Shown here in pieces: positions 52,611 to 63,107 of a DNA stretch of 64,000 nt. Made by a program: the position numbers and the translations under genes. The notes below the pieces were generated by a model that was given only the letters and a program-made list of their open reading frames with translations, was not told where the DNA came from and searched no databases. The number at the start of each line of letters is the position of its first letter. Position 1 is the first letter of the stretch. The stretch comes from Nitrosospira multiformis. GTDB lineage: Bacteria > Pseudomonadota > Gammaproteobacteria > Burkholderiales > Nitrosomonadaceae. The stretch is taken from positions 1-64,000 of the forward strand of contig NZ_QAOK01000015.1 in NCBI RefSeq assembly GCF_003050865.1. The letters run 5' to 3'.

Positions 52611-53882
52611 TTAGGTAGGCAACAAACTGTTGCTCCATTCAAATGCTTCCAGCTGGAATGGATAAAGCTCTTCAATCGGCAGTCCCAATCTGGCAAGCAG
52701 GGGCATGAGCAGTCGGCCGGCTTCGCCAGGTTTTTCGAGATATTCGGCAAGCTTTAGCAAGTCCCCATAGAACCCTGTCCGGTACAGCAAGGCTTCGGTG
52801 ATCTCCTCGCTCAGAACGATCTGACGGAGAATTCTTTCCATGTGTTGTCCGAACAAAGCATCCAGCAGGGATAAAATGCCCACGGTAAAAGCAATATCAG
52901 CCATGCTTCTATTTGCGGGCTGAAGTTTTCGGGCGACGAGTTCAAGAAGTTTGCCGCGTGTCGCTGCCAACAGGAGAAGCGGCGACCCGAACTGGATCTG
53001 AGGAGCCGGCCCGACATAGATCTGAATTTGCAACCATCGCTGCAACTGGCGGCGGCCGAGGACCATCAAAGCCTCGCTTAACGAATGTATGCTTTTCGTA
53101 ACACCCATGCCCGGTGTATTGACCAGTCGTAATAACGACAGGCAGAGCGATACTTCCTTCTTGATGCGTTGCTCGATTTCTATAGTGTCGGCGTCCCTGG
53201 CTACCAGAGTCATCAGTTCCATGATCGCCAGCTGCGAAGTTGCAAGCTTCTTGCCTGACAGAAGAGCTGGTTTTGCAAAGTAGTAGCCCTGGTAATAGTC
53301 AAATCCGAGTTCAAGGCAATTCTGGAATTGCTCGATCGTCTCTACTTTGTCAGCGAGAAGCACCTTGTGCGCCTGCTTGAACTGGCGAACGAGCATGGCC
53401 AGATCGGCACACGTCATGACGGACGTATCGATCTTGATGATTTCAACAAACGGCAGTAACGGTTTTATATATTCGGACAGGGTGATGACGTCATCCAGCG
53501 CGAAGCGATATCCTGCATCTGCCAGTTCGGCAACACGCCGGACGAGTTCGGGAGTGATCTTGTCCGTTTGAGGAAACTCGAACACAACTTTTTCGGGTGG
53601 TAGAAAATTAACCAGATCTCCCATCAACAACGTGGAATTCACGTTGAAGAAACCCAGCGCGCTCCCGGTCACGTTCTCAATGCCCAGTTCGGATGTGTGT
53701 GCGATGATCGAAGCAGCGCCGCGTGTATCCTCGGCGCTAACGGGCGCCCTGACTCCTGTGCGGCGGAATAATAACTCGTAAGCGATCAGATTCTGGTTGC
53801 GATCCAGAATAGGTTGACGGGCCAGGAAAAATTCCTTTACCTGCGCGACCGAAGAAATATATGGAGCCGTATCTAGAATCAT
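52611..53882 (-). CDS. EAL-HDOD protein (YuxH/CdgJ type)
   Basis: The 423-residue protein combines an EAL domain (about 16-210: FFLARQPILDRNQNLIAYEL, FALDDVITLSEYIKPLLPF, VLLADKVETIEQF) with a C-terminal HDOD domain (ALMVLGRRQLQRWLQIQIYV). In place of the EAL triad it has YELLF, and ADKVET lacks the usual catalytic pattern. It therefore probably binds rather than cleaves c-di-GMP, as in YuxH and CdgJ. CdgJ-type proteins affect motility and adhesion, which fits its place beside flgL. Confidence 0.88.
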   Translation of the reverse strand: MILDTAPYISSVAQVKEFFLARQPILDRNQNLIAYELLFRRTGVRAPVSAEDTRGAASIIAHTSELGIENVTGSALGFFNVNSTLLMGDLVNFLPPEKVVFEFPQTDKITPELVRRVAELADAGYRFALDDVITLSEYIKPLLPFVEIIKIDTSVMTCADLAMLVRQFKQAHKVLLADKVETIEQFQNCLELGFDYYQGYYFAKPALLSGKKLATSQLAIMELMTLVARDADTIEIEQRIKKEVSLCLSLLRLVNTPGMGVTKSIHSLSEALMVLGRRQLQRWLQIQIYVGPAPQIQFGSPLLLLAATRGKLLELVARKLQPANRSMADIAFTVGILSLLDALFGQHMERILRQIVLSEEITEALLYRTGFYGDLLKLAEYLEKPGEAGRLLMPLLARLGLPIEELYPFQLEAFEWSNSLLPT

Positions 53883-54044
53883 CTGTCAGTCTCTATTCGA
53901 CTGAAAACTCAGGTAGCGGTTACAGCCACCCGTAGTCAGAACCGCATCCGGATAGCTCGCCGGGAATGACTCGGAGCATGGTAACCATCATGCAGGAAAT
54001 TTTTTTCCGGGCGAAGAATCCGTGCGTGAAATATCTTGCTGCCA

Positions 54045-54980
54045 TCAGCGTATATAATCGAACAGGGAAAGGCTTTGCACTTTCAGAAATGCCTTCTGTG
54101 TAGCTTCCAGGTAGGTCCGCTGCTGAGTCAGGTCACTGATGGCTTCCACGTAGTCCACATCCCGTAATTCCGACAACTGCTGTTTGTACTGGATATTCAA
54201 ATCTTCGCCGCGCTCATTCAAGGCGTCGATTTCCTTCATGCGCGTTCCTACCGATGCCTGCGTCTTGAGCACATTGTCGAGCGCATTGGACAGGTTTGCT
54301 TGCGCAGTATCCAGACCGGTGGCGAGGGCTGCCTTGCCCGCCGGGCCGGTTACCGGTGTTTCGAGTAAATCAGCCAGATCCGATAGCGTCTTGAACATGC
54401 TGTGGTAGCCGCCTCCCGCTGCGGGAATGCGTTCGAACACTTCTCGTCCTGACTCATTTACTGCAAGCTGCCGAGATGAGCTGGCTTGTATCATGCGCAA
54501 ACCTTCGTCGCCGACATATTGCACCCCGCTCCCGGTATCCTCAAACGGCATGGTTGAACCCTGATAACCGGAAAAGAGATATTGCCCGTTTACATCCTTT
54601 CGGTTGGACAAACCCAGAAGTTCACCCAGACTCGTGCGCAATTCAGTGGCAATGGTTTCGCGTCCGCTGTCATTCAGGGTACCGTTTCCGGCAGCCACGG
54701 TAAGCTCCTGCGCCCTTTGCAGCAGGGCTGTAATGCCGCCAAGAGTACTTTCCAGCATGCTGAGGCTGCTCATGCCATTTTGCCGGTTCAACGCGTATTG
54801 ACTGTTGGCAGAGTCTGCCTCGGCAACATCGAGGGCCCGAACATACGCCGCCGGATTTGCAGACGGCGTGAGCACGCTGCGGCCGGTACTTATCTGCTCA
54901 AAGGTCTTCATCTGTGCCGACTGCTGGTGGTGGATGGCGGCAAGTCCCGCCTCGTAACTGGTATTACTGCTGACGCGCAT
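54045..54980 (-). CDS. Hook-filament junction protein FlgL
   Basis: The 311-residue FlgL starts at ATG 54980 (MRVSSNTSYEAGLAAIHHQQ) with AAGGGA eight bases upstream. A frame from 55073 adds 31 residues of low complexity and is not needed. Features are QISTGRSVLTPSANPAAYVR, LGLSNRKDVNGQYLFSGYQG and the C-terminal SDLTQQRTYLEATQKAFLKV. It joins the hook to the filament together with FlgK. Its upstream leader contains a 12-base tandem repeat. Confidence 0.95.
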   Translation of the reverse strand: MRVSSNTSYEAGLAAIHHQQSAQMKTFEQISTGRSVLTPSANPAAYVRALDVAEADSANSQYALNRQNGMSSLSMLESTLGGITALLQRAQELTVAAGNGTLNDSGRETIATELRTSLGELLGLSNRKDVNGQYLFSGYQGSTMPFEDTGSGVQYVGDEGLRMIQASSSRQLAVNESGREVFERIPAAGGGYHSMFKTLSDLADLLETPVTGPAGKAALATGLDTAQANLSNALDNVLKTQASVGTRMKEIDALNERGEDLNIQYKQQLSELRDVDYVEAISDLTQQRTYLEATQKAFLKVQSLSLFDYIR

Positions 54981-54993
54981 TTTGATTCCCTTT

Positions 54994-55017
54994 TCTATTT
55001 CTATCTCTATTTCTATC
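54994..55017. repeat. Tandem 12-bp repeat in the flgL leader
   Basis: TCTATTTCTATC is repeated exactly twice, at 54994-55005 and 55006-55017. It can also be read as four near-identical hexamers. It lies 13 bases upstream of the flgL ATG, beyond the ribosome-binding site. Change of copy number by slipped-strand pairing could alter flgL expression. Confidence 0.6.
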
Positions 55018-55121
55018 CCATGCTGATCATGTTCTTGCCATGGGCGGTGCTTGCCCTGATCACACCGCTTCAAGCGTTGTCAGGGCCCGCCTTCGCGCGG
55101 GTGCTACTTTGCAGCGCGCTT

Positions 55122-57041
55122 TTACCTCATTATCTCGAGCAGCGAATCGAACATCTGATTAGCTGTTTGTATCACCTTGCTCGCCGCCTGGTACGCCTGC
55201 TGGTAGCGCAGCAGGTTAGCCGCTTCCTCGTCGAGATTGACACCTGCTTCCGACTGCTGCAAAGCCCTGGTTTGGGTAAGCAGGGCAGCCTGCGCGTCGG
55301 CCGTGACCTCCAGTTCGCGCGTCTTGTTACCCATCTGGCTGACCAGTTGCCCGTATGCACCCTGGTAGCTGGCTCCGCCGGCGGCCAATGTATTGCTTGA
55401 CTGCAATGCTCCCAGCAGCAAGGCATTGCGATTATCAGCCACTCCATCCGTGTTCGGGCCGACACTGAACGTATCGCCTCCCTTGGGCATTCCGGTAATC
55501 TGAACAGTCCAGCCATTGAACGTAATCGGGCCACCCGGAGTAAAGGGAACATTGGTTGGATTTCCTGTGCCGATACCGCTTACATCAAAAGTGGTGGCGC
55601 TGGTAAAAGTAAGCGTGACCGCCTGTTGCAGATTGGGATCGGTGGGAGGCGGTGCATTTACCGTGCCTGCGCTGATGCGCCCCGTACCGGTATTTGTAGC
55701 CGGTGCGCTTGTCCGGATCGGTGCCGCCGCGGCGATCTTGCCAGTATCCTGAACCGCAACCGCGATCTGGCCGGCGCCCTTGGCCGTTGGCCGAATAAGG
55801 AATTCATCTCCCGTCGCAATTGTTCCGGAAGCAAGGTTCAAGCGCACACCATCCACTGTCTGGGGGAAGGCAGCAAAAGTCTGAGCATTCCCTTCTACTC
55901 CATTCCTGATGGGTTTCAGGGTATAGTTGGCGCCATCAAAACTCAGGCGATAATCGCTGACGTCCAGATCACGATAACTGACGATTTCGGCGTCAATGGC
56001 TGCGCTGCCGGTATTTTCTGCCGACGCCACTACCACAGGACCCGGTGTGGTAAAAAAATCACCCCCCAGGTTACCCTGCGCATCTTGTCCCAGCCGGTGC
56101 TGTTCGTTAAAGGTTCCCGCCAGACCGATTGCCACCCGGCCCAGCCCGTTCCGTACCGTATCAATGATCTCGTTGCGAAATTGCAGCAATCCGCCGAGCT
56201 TGCCTCCATCCAGGTTTGCCTCCTTGAGCGGAATACTGCTGCCGCCAAGAACATGGGCAATCTCGAGGCGATCCGCATCCATTGCGGAGGGTCTGGCAGC
56301 AAGCTGAAACGCTTGCGAACCCATTACCAGGGGCTGGCCCGTCCCCAGGAAAACACTATACCCACCATCACTCTGCACCACCACTGTGGCGCGGATCTCG
56401 TCGTTGAGCTGCGTCACCAACTCGTCGCGCTGATCCCGCAAGTCGTTCGCCGGCTGGCCGCTGGCAGAACTCTCCGCCATACTGATGGTTTCATTCAATT
56501 TTGCGATTCGCGCCCCCAGGGTATTGATAAGCGAAGTGCTGTTCTCGATTTGCCTGTTTACCCCCTCCTGGATTTCATCCAGCTGGCTGTTCATTGAGTG
56601 AAACTGCCGTACCAGCACCTCTGCGTTCGACAGCATGGATTGGCGCGATGCCGCTTCAGCGGGATTTGTCGCGATTTCCTGGAGGCTGCCGAAGAAATCC
56701 TGCAAGGCGGGCGACAGTCCTGAACCGCCGATGGAATCGGCCAGCAGCCTGTCGACCTGCTTCATCTGGGAAAAATATGTTTCCAGTTGGCTGGATTCAG
56801 TTCCAGCCTGCGCAACCTGCCTAGAGAGAAACTGGTTATAAGCCCGCTTTACTGTATCGGTCTGCACACCCTGACCAATAAATCCACTGCCCGTAGCCCT
56901 GGCGTCGGTCGTCGACTGGATAACCTGCTGACGGGTGTAACCCGGAGTTGCGGTATTGCTGATGTTATGTCCCGTAACGAGCAACCCCCGCTGGGCCGCA
57001 TGGAGCGCGCTGAGTCCAATGCCGAAAATACCATTACTCAT
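55122..57041 (-). CDS. Hook-filament junction protein FlgK
   Basis: FlgK has 639 residues. The N-terminus has GIFGIGLSALHAAQRGLLVT, GHNISNTATPGYTRQQ and the C-terminus LLTQTRALQQSEAGVNLDEE, AANLLRYQQAYQAASKVIQT, both strongly conserved. The middle is longer than in enterics (547 residues) and contains a Pro/Thr-rich stretch near 470. It forms the first junction ring after the hook. It lies between flgL and flgJ as usual. Confidence 0.97.
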   Translation of the reverse strand: MSNGIFGIGLSALHAAQRGLLVTGHNISNTATPGYTRQQVIQSTTDARATGSGFIGQGVQTDTVKRAYNQFLSRQVAQAGTESSQLETYFSQMKQVDRLLADSIGGSGLSPALQDFFGSLQEIATNPAEAASRQSMLSNAEVLVRQFHSMNSQLDEIQEGVNRQIENSTSLINTLGARIAKLNETISMAESSASGQPANDLRDQRDELVTQLNDEIRATVVVQSDGGYSVFLGTGQPLVMGSQAFQLAARPSAMDADRLEIAHVLGGSSIPLKEANLDGGKLGGLLQFRNEIIDTVRNGLGRVAIGLAGTFNEQHRLGQDAQGNLGGDFFTTPGPVVVASAENTGSAAIDAEIVSYRDLDVSDYRLSFDGANYTLKPIRNGVEGNAQTFAAFPQTVDGVRLNLASGTIATGDEFLIRPTAKGAGQIAVAVQDTGKIAAAAPIRTSAPATNTGTGRISAGTVNAPPPTDPNLQQAVTLTFTSATTFDVSGIGTGNPTNVPFTPGGPITFNGWTVQITGMPKGGDTFSVGPNTDGVADNRNALLLGALQSSNTLAAGGASYQGAYGQLVSQMGNKTRELEVTADAQAALLTQTRALQQSEAGVNLDEEAANLLRYQQAYQAASKVIQTANQMFDSLLEIMR

Positions 57042-57180
57042 GGTTATACCTTGCCATGGTTATACCCTGTCTGCCAGTAGCCTGATCTGAATGTCGGTGC
57101 ATATATTGACGGCATCGGGTTGAAAATATTTAGGGGGACAGTGAAAATCCTCCGGGGGATTTATCGGGAATACTCGCCAC

Positions 57181-58185
57181 TTATGACTCAGGACCAAAGG
57201 TCATTTTGATAATCCGGCCTAACTTGTCTCCATAGGCCGGATCCGTAGCATAGCCGGCCCGCTGCAGGGCATGGGCAAATCCTTCGGCATCGAGCCTCTG
57301 CACCGCTTGCCTGAGTACTTCCGTGTAGCGCGGATTGGTGCTCAAAAGGTTGGCGTAGTCGCGGAAAGCTTCGGCGTAGGATGGATAAGCGCGAAATTTC
57401 TCCACCTTCTTATGTGCAATGCCATTGATATATTCTGTCGTGACCGCTTCCACCACGGACCCCTTCCAGCCAGCACCCGCTTTTATGCCAAACAGGTTGT
57501 GGCTGGGGGTTCCATCCATAGCGCGCAGCTCGCGTTTTCCCCATCCGCTTTCCAGCGCTGCCTGCCCGAGCATGAACTGGACCGGGATGCCCGTTGCCTG
57601 GCTCACTTCCTGGGCATATGCACCTACCCTTGCCTTGAACTCGGACACATGCGCAGGTACTTCGCTCGCCTGTGAGCCCTCCTGTTCCAGCCTGGATGAA
57701 TCCGACTGTCCCGCTCCAGACCACCCTGGTTGGTGCAGTCGTTCCTGCATCTCTACTGTCGGCGCATAACCCCGCAAACCTGGATGCTTCCCTGCCTCCG
57801 CTGGAGAGCGTGGCGTTGATTGATTCAAAGTATGGCCCTCGTGGTTTTGCGGAGCCCGCGCTTTTTCCGTCGGATCGGGGGGCGCAGCATGGCGCAACTG
57901 ACGCACCATGATCTCGGCCAGGCCGATGCCGCGCGCAGCCATGGTCTGGGAAAACTGTTGATCCAGCATCGAGAGATACAACCGACTCTGTTCGCTCTCC
58001 ATCAGATCGTCTTTAGGAGTGGCATCGCGCATGCTTTTCAGCAGCATGTTCAGAAAGAGGGCTTCGAACTGCCTGGCTGCGGCTTCAAGACCAGCCTCAC
58101 CGGTTTTTTTTGATTCCACGCGTAGCCCGTTTACCGCCTGGACGTCAAGGGCGAAGCGCGTGGATAGGTCGACCGGAGCAGCCAT
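57181..58185 (-). CDS. FlgJ: rod-cap protein with muramidase domain
   Basis: FlgJ is 334 residues. The rod-cap part has QFEALFLNMLLKSMRDATP and ESEQSRLYLSMLDQQFSQTM. After a Pro/Ser linker (about 100-180) a glucosaminidase domain contains FMLGQAALESGWGKRELRAM, with the catalytic Glu, HNLFGIKAGAGW and FRAYPSYAEAFRDYANLLS. The first half caps the rod; the second cuts peptidoglycan so the rod can pass. It shares one base with the flgI stop (TGATG). Confidence 0.97.
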   Translation of the reverse strand: MAAPVDLSTRFALDVQAVNGLRVESKKTGEAGLEAAARQFEALFLNMLLKSMRDATPKDDLMESEQSRLYLSMLDQQFSQTMAARGIGLAEIMVRQLRHAAPPDPTEKARAPQNHEGHTLNQSTPRSPAEAGKHPGLRGYAPTVEMQERLHQPGWSGAGQSDSSRLEQEGSQASEVPAHVSEFKARVGAYAQEVSQATGIPVQFMLGQAALESGWGKRELRAMDGTPSHNLFGIKAGAGWKGSVVEAVTTEYINGIAHKKVEKFRAYPSYAEAFRDYANLLSTNPRYTEVLRQAVQRLDAEGFAHALQRAGYATDPAYGDKLGRIIKMTFGPES

Positions 58186-59318
58186 CAGATGATTTCCAGC
58201 TCAGCCCGCAGCGCACCGGCTGATTTCATCGCCTGCAAAATTGCCAGCAGATCCTGCGGCGTCGCACCGATCGCGTTCAATGCCTTTACTACTTCGGCCA
58301 GCGAGGCGCCTTCAACCATCGTCAACATACCCGACTCCTGCTTGATTTCTATGGTCGAGCGCTGCGCCTGCACAGTCCGCCCCGACGAAAATGGTCCAGG
58401 CTGGCTGATCACGGGTTCCGTACTGATGACGACCGTCAGGTTTCCGTGAGCAATCGCGCATTGATCCACTGTTGCCGCCTGATTCATGACCACTGAACCA
58501 GTGCGGCTATTCACGATCACTCGGGCCGGCATTTGTGCGGGATTGATGGCAAGGCTTTCCATCTCCGCCAGAAATGCCACCCTGTGATCGCTTTCCGCAG
58601 GTGTCCGTACCTGGATCGCCCGGCCATCCAGTGCAGCAGCCGTACCCATGCCGAAGCGTGTGTTGACCGCATCCACTATCCGTTTCGCCGTGGAGAAATC
58701 GATGGTATTCAGTTCAAGGCGGATCATGCCATCCTGTCCCAGTGCTACCGGTACCGCGCGTTCGACTGTCGCTCCACCGGGAATACGACCGGCATTCAGA
58801 TGATTGACCTGGACTTTACTTCCGCTGGCGGCGGCGCCTATTCCAACGACCAGCAGGTTACCCTGAGCCACCCCGTAGAGCTGACCGTCGATTCCCTTGA
58901 GCGGAGTCATCAGCAGAGTACCCCCGCGCAAGCTCCTGGCGTTACCCATGCTGGAGACCGTGACGTCGATCGTCTGGCCCGGTTGGGCAAGCGGCGGAAG
59001 CGCAGCTGTGACCATTACGGCCGCCACATTCCTCAACCGCATGTTCGTCCCGGGCGGCACATTGACGCCCAGTTGCATCAGCATGTTATTAAGACTTTGA
59101 ATGGTAAACGGTGTCTGAACGGTCTGATCACCTGTCCCATCCAGTCCCACTACCAGCCCGTAGCCGACGAGCTGGTTAGTGCGTATGCCCTGGATCGATG
59201 CAAGATCCTTGATACGCTCTGCCTGAACAGGCACGGAAAAGGCCCACAAACCCACCCATGCGCAGAAGAAGCCGAACCAGGCCGGGCCAGCGATTCCTGT
59301 TGAAACCGGGTATCTCAT
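58185..59318 (-). CDS. Flagellar P-ring protein FlgI
   Basis: FlgI has 377 residues with a signal peptide ending [10 protein letters not shown]. The mature start [20 protein letters not shown] and GLDGTGDQ are the family marks; [36 protein letters not shown] and [19 protein letters not shown] follow. It forms the peptidoglycan-level bushing of the rod with FlgA's help. The ATG 59318 follows flgH by 22 bases. Confidence 0.97.
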   Translation of the reverse strand: MRYPVSTGIAGPAWFGFFCAWVGLWAFSVPVQAERIKDLASIQGIRTNQLVGYGLVVGLDGTGDQTVQTPFTIQSLNNMLMQLGVNVPPGTNMRLRNVAAVMVTAALPPLAQPGQTIDVTVSSMGNARSLRGGTLLMTPLKGIDGQLYGVAQGNLLVVGIGAAASGSKVQVNHLNAGRIPGGATVERAVPVALGQDGMIRLELNTIDFSTAKRIVDAVNTRFGMGTAAALDGRAIQVRTPAESDHRVAFLAEMESLAINPAQMPARVIVNSRTGSVVMNQAATVDQCAIAHGNLTVVISTEPVISQPGPFSSGRTVQAQRSTIEIKQESGMLTMVEGASLAEVVKALNAIGATPQDLLAILQAMKSAGALRAELEII

Positions 59319-59340
59319 GGATTCACCTCATGTGCGCACT

Positions 59341-60033
59341 TCAGAACGGCGCAACGGTCAGAAAGAAGCGTGAAAGCCAACCCATGGTTTGCGCCTCATC
59401 GATATAGCCGTTCGCCTTATACTCGATACGCGCATCCGCCACCTGGATCGATGATACGGTGTTGTTGATCACGGTTTGCGGGCGCACAACGCCGGAAAAA
59501 CGGATGTACTCCGAGCCCTGGGTCATTGCCAGCTGTTTTTCTCCACTTACCACCAGATAACCATTGGGCAGCAAATCGATCACGGTAACGGTAATCGTCC
59601 CGCTAAAATTATTGGCGGAAGCCGCCTCGCCCTTACCTGCGAAATCATTGGACGAGGACGCCCCGAGATCGATTTTTTTTGTGATAGGCACGCCAAACAC
59701 GATTGGCGGAATGCCGAAACTCAAATCGCCATTCTTGTTGGCGCTGCTGTTGGAGCGCTTGCTCGCATTGGTTCGCTCGGTGAGGAGAATCACCAGCGTA
59801 TCGCCGATCTGGCGCGCCCGCCGGTCGATGAACAAGGAGTGGTATTGATCAACGTCCTGATAAACCGATCCGTTGCCGGGAGGTGCCGGGGGCGGCGCCG
59901 CGCGCGCAGACATAGGTTGGTGAACGATTGGTGCAGGCGGCGGGAGACTGACGCAACCGGAGAGCGCGAGCAGCACCCCTGTCATGAAACCGAGGACTCG
60001 TCCGGGTCGCTTCGCTGAGAAACTCAAAACCAT
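59341..60033 (-). CDS. Flagellar L-ring lipoprotein FlgH
   Basis: FlgH has 230 residues with a lipoprotein signal (VLLALSGC, lipobox LSGC). The mature part shows GSVYQDVDQYHSLFIDRRAR, ADDYRSL-type QIGDTLVILLTERTNASKRS, SNSSANKNG, and the C-terminal VSGEKQLAMTQGSEYIRFSG, VVRPQTVINNTVSSIQVADA, with RFFLTVAPF at the end. It forms the outer-membrane bushing. flgG follows with about 80 bases in between. Confidence 0.95.
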   Translation of the reverse strand: MVLSFSAKRPGRVLGFMTGVLLALSGCVSLPPPAPIVHQPMSARAAPPPAPPGNGSVYQDVDQYHSLFIDRRARQIGDTLVILLTERTNASKRSNSSANKNGDLSFGIPPIVFGVPITKKIDLGASSSNDFAGKGEAASANNFSGTITVTVIDLLPNGYLVVSGEKQLAMTQGSEYIRFSGVVRPQTVINNTVSSIQVADARIEYKANGYIDEAQTMGWLSRFFLTVAPF

Positions 60034-60111
60034 TTTGTGCCGCCATGATTCTTGATTGCCATCGACGCTTCAGCCGTGGACATTTGAATGTTCGACCCGG
60101 TTACTGCCGAT

Positions 60112-60894
60112 CTATAGCTGGGTCAGGCGTTGCAGCATCTGGTCCGATGTTTGCACCGACTTGCTATTGATCTCGTATGCCCGTTGCGTCTGAATCATAT
60201 TGACCAGCTCTTCCACCACGTTGACATTGGAGGTTTCCACATATCCCTGGTTGAGTAGCCCGGCCCCATCCGTGCCGGGATTGGTAACGTTCGGAGTGCC
60301 ACTCGATGCTGTTTCCACATAAAGATTTTCGCCCACGCTCTGCAAGCCGACAGGATTGACAAATGTGGCAAGCTGCAGATTGCCCACCTGAACGGCCGCG
60401 GTGGAATCCGGGGTGGTTACGGAAACGACTCCATCACGGCCCACGGTGATGCTCTGGGCGTTCGGGGGGATGGTGATCGCGGGTTGAACGTAATAGCCGC
60501 TGGACGTTACCAGTTGTCCTTCGAAATCGGTCTGGAACGAACCGTCCCGGGTATAGGCTGTCGATCCGTCGGGTCGCAACACCTGGAAAAATCCCTGCCC
60601 CTGGATAGCGACGTCCTTGGAATTTCCGGTCTGTTGCAGGTTTCCCTGGGTAAATATACGCTCGGTGGCAACAGGCCTGACGCCGGTTCCGAGCTGCAGG
60701 CCGGAAGGCAGCTGGGTTTGCTGTGAGGATTGTGCGCCCGGCTGGCGGAGCGTCTGGTACAGCAGGTCTTCAAAAACGGCGCGCGAGCGCTTGAAGCCGT
60801 TCGTGCTGACATTCGCCAGGTTATTGGCGATGACATCCATCTGCGTCTGCTGCGCATCAAGCCCGGTCTTGGAAATCCAAAGTGATCGAATCAC
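60112..60894 (-). CDS. Distal rod protein FlgG
   Basis: FlgG has 260 residues, the standard length. Its marks are [60 protein letters not shown] and the C-terminal [20 protein letters not shown] with [18 protein letters not shown]. The LRQPG-type segment distinguishes the distal rod from hook protein. It lies downstream of flgF by 95 bases. Confidence 0.97.
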   Translation of the reverse strand: MIRSLWISKTGLDAQQTQMDVIANNLANVSTNGFKRSRAVFEDLLYQTLRQPGAQSSQQTQLPSGLQLGTGVRPVATERIFTQGNLQQTGNSKDVAIQGQGFFQVLRPDGSTAYTRDGSFQTDFEGQLVTSSGYYVQPAITIPPNAQSITVGRDGVVSVTTPDSTAAVQVGNLQLATFVNPVGLQSVGENLYVETASSGTPNVTNPGTDGAGLLNQGYVETSNVNVVEELVNMIQTQRAYEINSKSVQTSDQMLQRLTQL

Positions 60895-60989
60895 GTCAAC
60901 TCCATGAAAAAATTATTTTCTATTATCTGGTTACAATCACTAATCAAGGCGATATATCAATACGGAAGTGTGCAGGATTCTTCCCTGCC

Positions 60990-61742
60990 TCACCCACTGA
61001 TCGACAGGAGCTGGCTTGCCCGTTGGGCATTGCCTTCCGCATTCTGCAACAGCTTCATATGCGTCTCGAACTGGCGGGAAAGGGAAATCATGTCCACCAT
61101 CGCCTCCACGACATTGACGTTGCTCCCCTCCAGCGCACCGCTGCTCAAGGTAACGTTTCCATCCGCCTCTGCCTCGCCACCCCCGCTGAGCCGGAAGAGC
61201 CCGTCGGGGCCGCGAACGAGTTGTGTCTCAGGCGGATCAACAAGCTTGATCCGGCCCACGGCGACAGCCAGATTGGGCTCGCTCGTCCCTGCCCCGGCCG
61301 GCACCGTGGAAACCGTGCCGTCGGTGCCTATGGTAACTTTCGCATTGGGCTGGATGGAAATCAGCCCGGTATCGCCCAGCACGTTCAACCCGTCGCGGGT
61401 CTGCAATATTCCATTGGCACTGACATGAAGATCGCCGTTGCGGGTGTAAGCCTCGCTACCGTCCGCCAGTTGAACCGCGATCCACCCGGCTCCCTGTATT
61501 GCCACGTCTAGCTCACGTCCGGTGTTCTGCACAGTGCCCGGACGGAAATCCGCCCCCACACTTGAATCCACCACAAATGCCCTTGTAGCGAGGGTATCGC
61601 TGAACACCGGCACAGCGCGCAAGGCATTTATTTCAGCGCGGTATCCGGGTGTGTTCGCGTTCGCCAGATTGTGAGATACCCCGGCGTGCTGTCCCAACGT
61701 GTGCTTGGCCCCCGTCATGGCAACATAAATCATGCGATCCAT
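60990..61742 (-). CDS. Proximal rod protein FlgF
   Basis: FlgF has 250 residues. MDRMIYVAMTGAKHTLGQHA, GVSHNLANANTPGYRAEINA and the C-terminal NVNVVEAMVDMISLSRQFET match the family. It forms part of the proximal rod. It follows flgE by 30 bases. Length matches Escherichia coli (251). Confidence 0.96.
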   Translation of the reverse strand: MDRMIYVAMTGAKHTLGQHAGVSHNLANANTPGYRAEINALRAVPVFSDTLATRAFVVDSSVGADFRPGTVQNTGRELDVAIQGAGWIAVQLADGSEAYTRNGDLHVSANGILQTRDGLNVLGDTGLISIQPNAKVTIGTDGTVSTVPAGAGTSEPNLAVAVGRIKLVDPPETQLVRGPDGLFRLSGGGEAEADGNVTLSSGALEGSNVNVVEAMVDMISLSRQFETHMKLLQNAEGNAQRASQLLSISG

Positions 61743-61772
61743 ATTTACTCCAATGATTGCCTGCTAATCGGA

Positions 61773-62993
61773 TTACTTCAGATTCACTACTGTCTGAAGT
61801 ATCTGATCCTGAGTCTTGATGGTCTGGGCATTGGCCTGATAAACGCGTTGCGCGGTAATCATATTGACGAGCTCGGAGGTAAGCTCCACGTTCGAATCCT
61901 CAACTGCGCCCGCCTGCAGCACACCCAGGCCGCCGGTATTCGGTGCGGCTACCAGCGCCGCGCCTGAAGCGGAAGTTTCTTTCCAGGCATTATCGCCAGC
62001 TGCTTGCAAACCCTGAGGGTTGGCAAAATTGGCCAGTGCGATCTGCCCCATGGAGAGAAATTTACCGTTGGAATAACTGCCGCGTACGACCCCATCCTCG
62101 CTGATAGAGAAACCAGTGAGCTGGCCGGGTGCGTACCCGTCCTGCGATAACGCATTGACCCCGAAACTGGAACCAAATTGGGTCGTGCTTGCGAAATCGA
62201 TATCGAAAGCGAGGGGATTGGCCCCGGTAGTGACGGGAGCCGTCACACTGAAGCTGCTGGAGCTCAAGGGGTCGAGATTACCGTTGGACAAGAAATTCAA
62301 TGTGCCAATCGACGAACCACCATTGAGGAGAGTGCCATCGTTGGCAGCGAACACATCCCAGCTGTTGGCTGCTGTCTTGACGAAATATGTCGATAATGGA
62401 GTCGAATTACCCAGGCTGTCATAGACCGAAAGCGAGGTTGAGCTTTGATAAGTCGCCGGATCTGTCAGATCGAAGGCAGCCGCACTCAACGGCGTCCCGC
62501 GCGAATCGAGATTGACCAATGCATTTACATGCGTCGTGGTGGCAGGTGGCAGGTTCGCAGTGGAAAGCCTTAAATCGGTGGGCGTGCCGGAATTGATCTG
62601 CCCGGCTGAGTTGGCCATATAGCCGGTAAGACGGAGGCCACTGCTGTTGACGATATAACCATCCTTGTCCGGATGAAATTGACCGTTGCGCGAATAACTG
62701 ATCGCGCCCTGGTCGCTTAAACGGTAGAAACCCGCACCGCCGATCGCGATATCGAACGGATTGTTGGATACGGTAATACTTCCCTGGCTGAACTGCTGAG
62801 CAATTCCAGCCACCTTGACCCCTATGCCAGCCTGGGTGCCGCCCCCGCCCGACAGCGAATTGGCGAACATATCCGCAAACTGTGTCTGTGACTGCTTGAA
62901 GCCCACGGTATTCGTATTGGCCACATTATTGCCGATGACATCGAGGTTTTTCGATGCCGCATTCAAACCACTCAAACCCTGCTGAAAACTCAT
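61773..62993 (-). CDS. Flagellar hook protein FlgE
   Basis: FlgE has 406 residues, near the usual size. Its start SFQQGLSGLNAASKNLDVIG, NNVANTNTVGFKQSQTQFAD is typical; the D2 part has LVNLDSRGTPLSAAAFDLTD and SLSVYDSLGNSTPLSTYFVK. The C-terminus has SNVELTSELVNMITAQRVYQ and QTIKTQDQILQTVVNLK. It polymerises as the hook. flgD lies upstream by 114 bases and serves as its cap. Confidence 0.98.
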   Translation of the reverse strand: MSFQQGLSGLNAASKNLDVIGNNVANTNTVGFKQSQTQFADMFANSLSGGGGTQAGIGVKVAGIAQQFSQGSITVSNNPFDIAIGGAGFYRLSDQGAISYSRNGQFHPDKDGYIVNSSGLRLTGYMANSAGQINSGTPTDLRLSTANLPPATTTHVNALVNLDSRGTPLSAAAFDLTDPATYQSSTSLSVYDSLGNSTPLSTYFVKTAANSWDVFAANDGTLLNGGSSIGTLNFLSNGNLDPLSSSSFSVTAPVTTGANPLAFDIDFASTTQFGSSFGVNALSQDGYAPGQLTGFSISEDGVVRGSYSNGKFLSMGQIALANFANPQGLQAAGDNAWKETSASGAALVAAPNTGGLGVLQAGAVEDSNVELTSELVNMITAQRVYQANAQTIKTQDQILQTVVNLK

Positions 62994-63107
62994 GTTTTCG
63001 CCTCCCCTGCCTGCTCGTTAGTACGGAATACCGTGATAAATGCCAAATGTCCTGTAGCTGAAGCGGCTTTTGGCTGACTTCCTGACTCTTCCCTGCCCTT
63101 GAACAAC

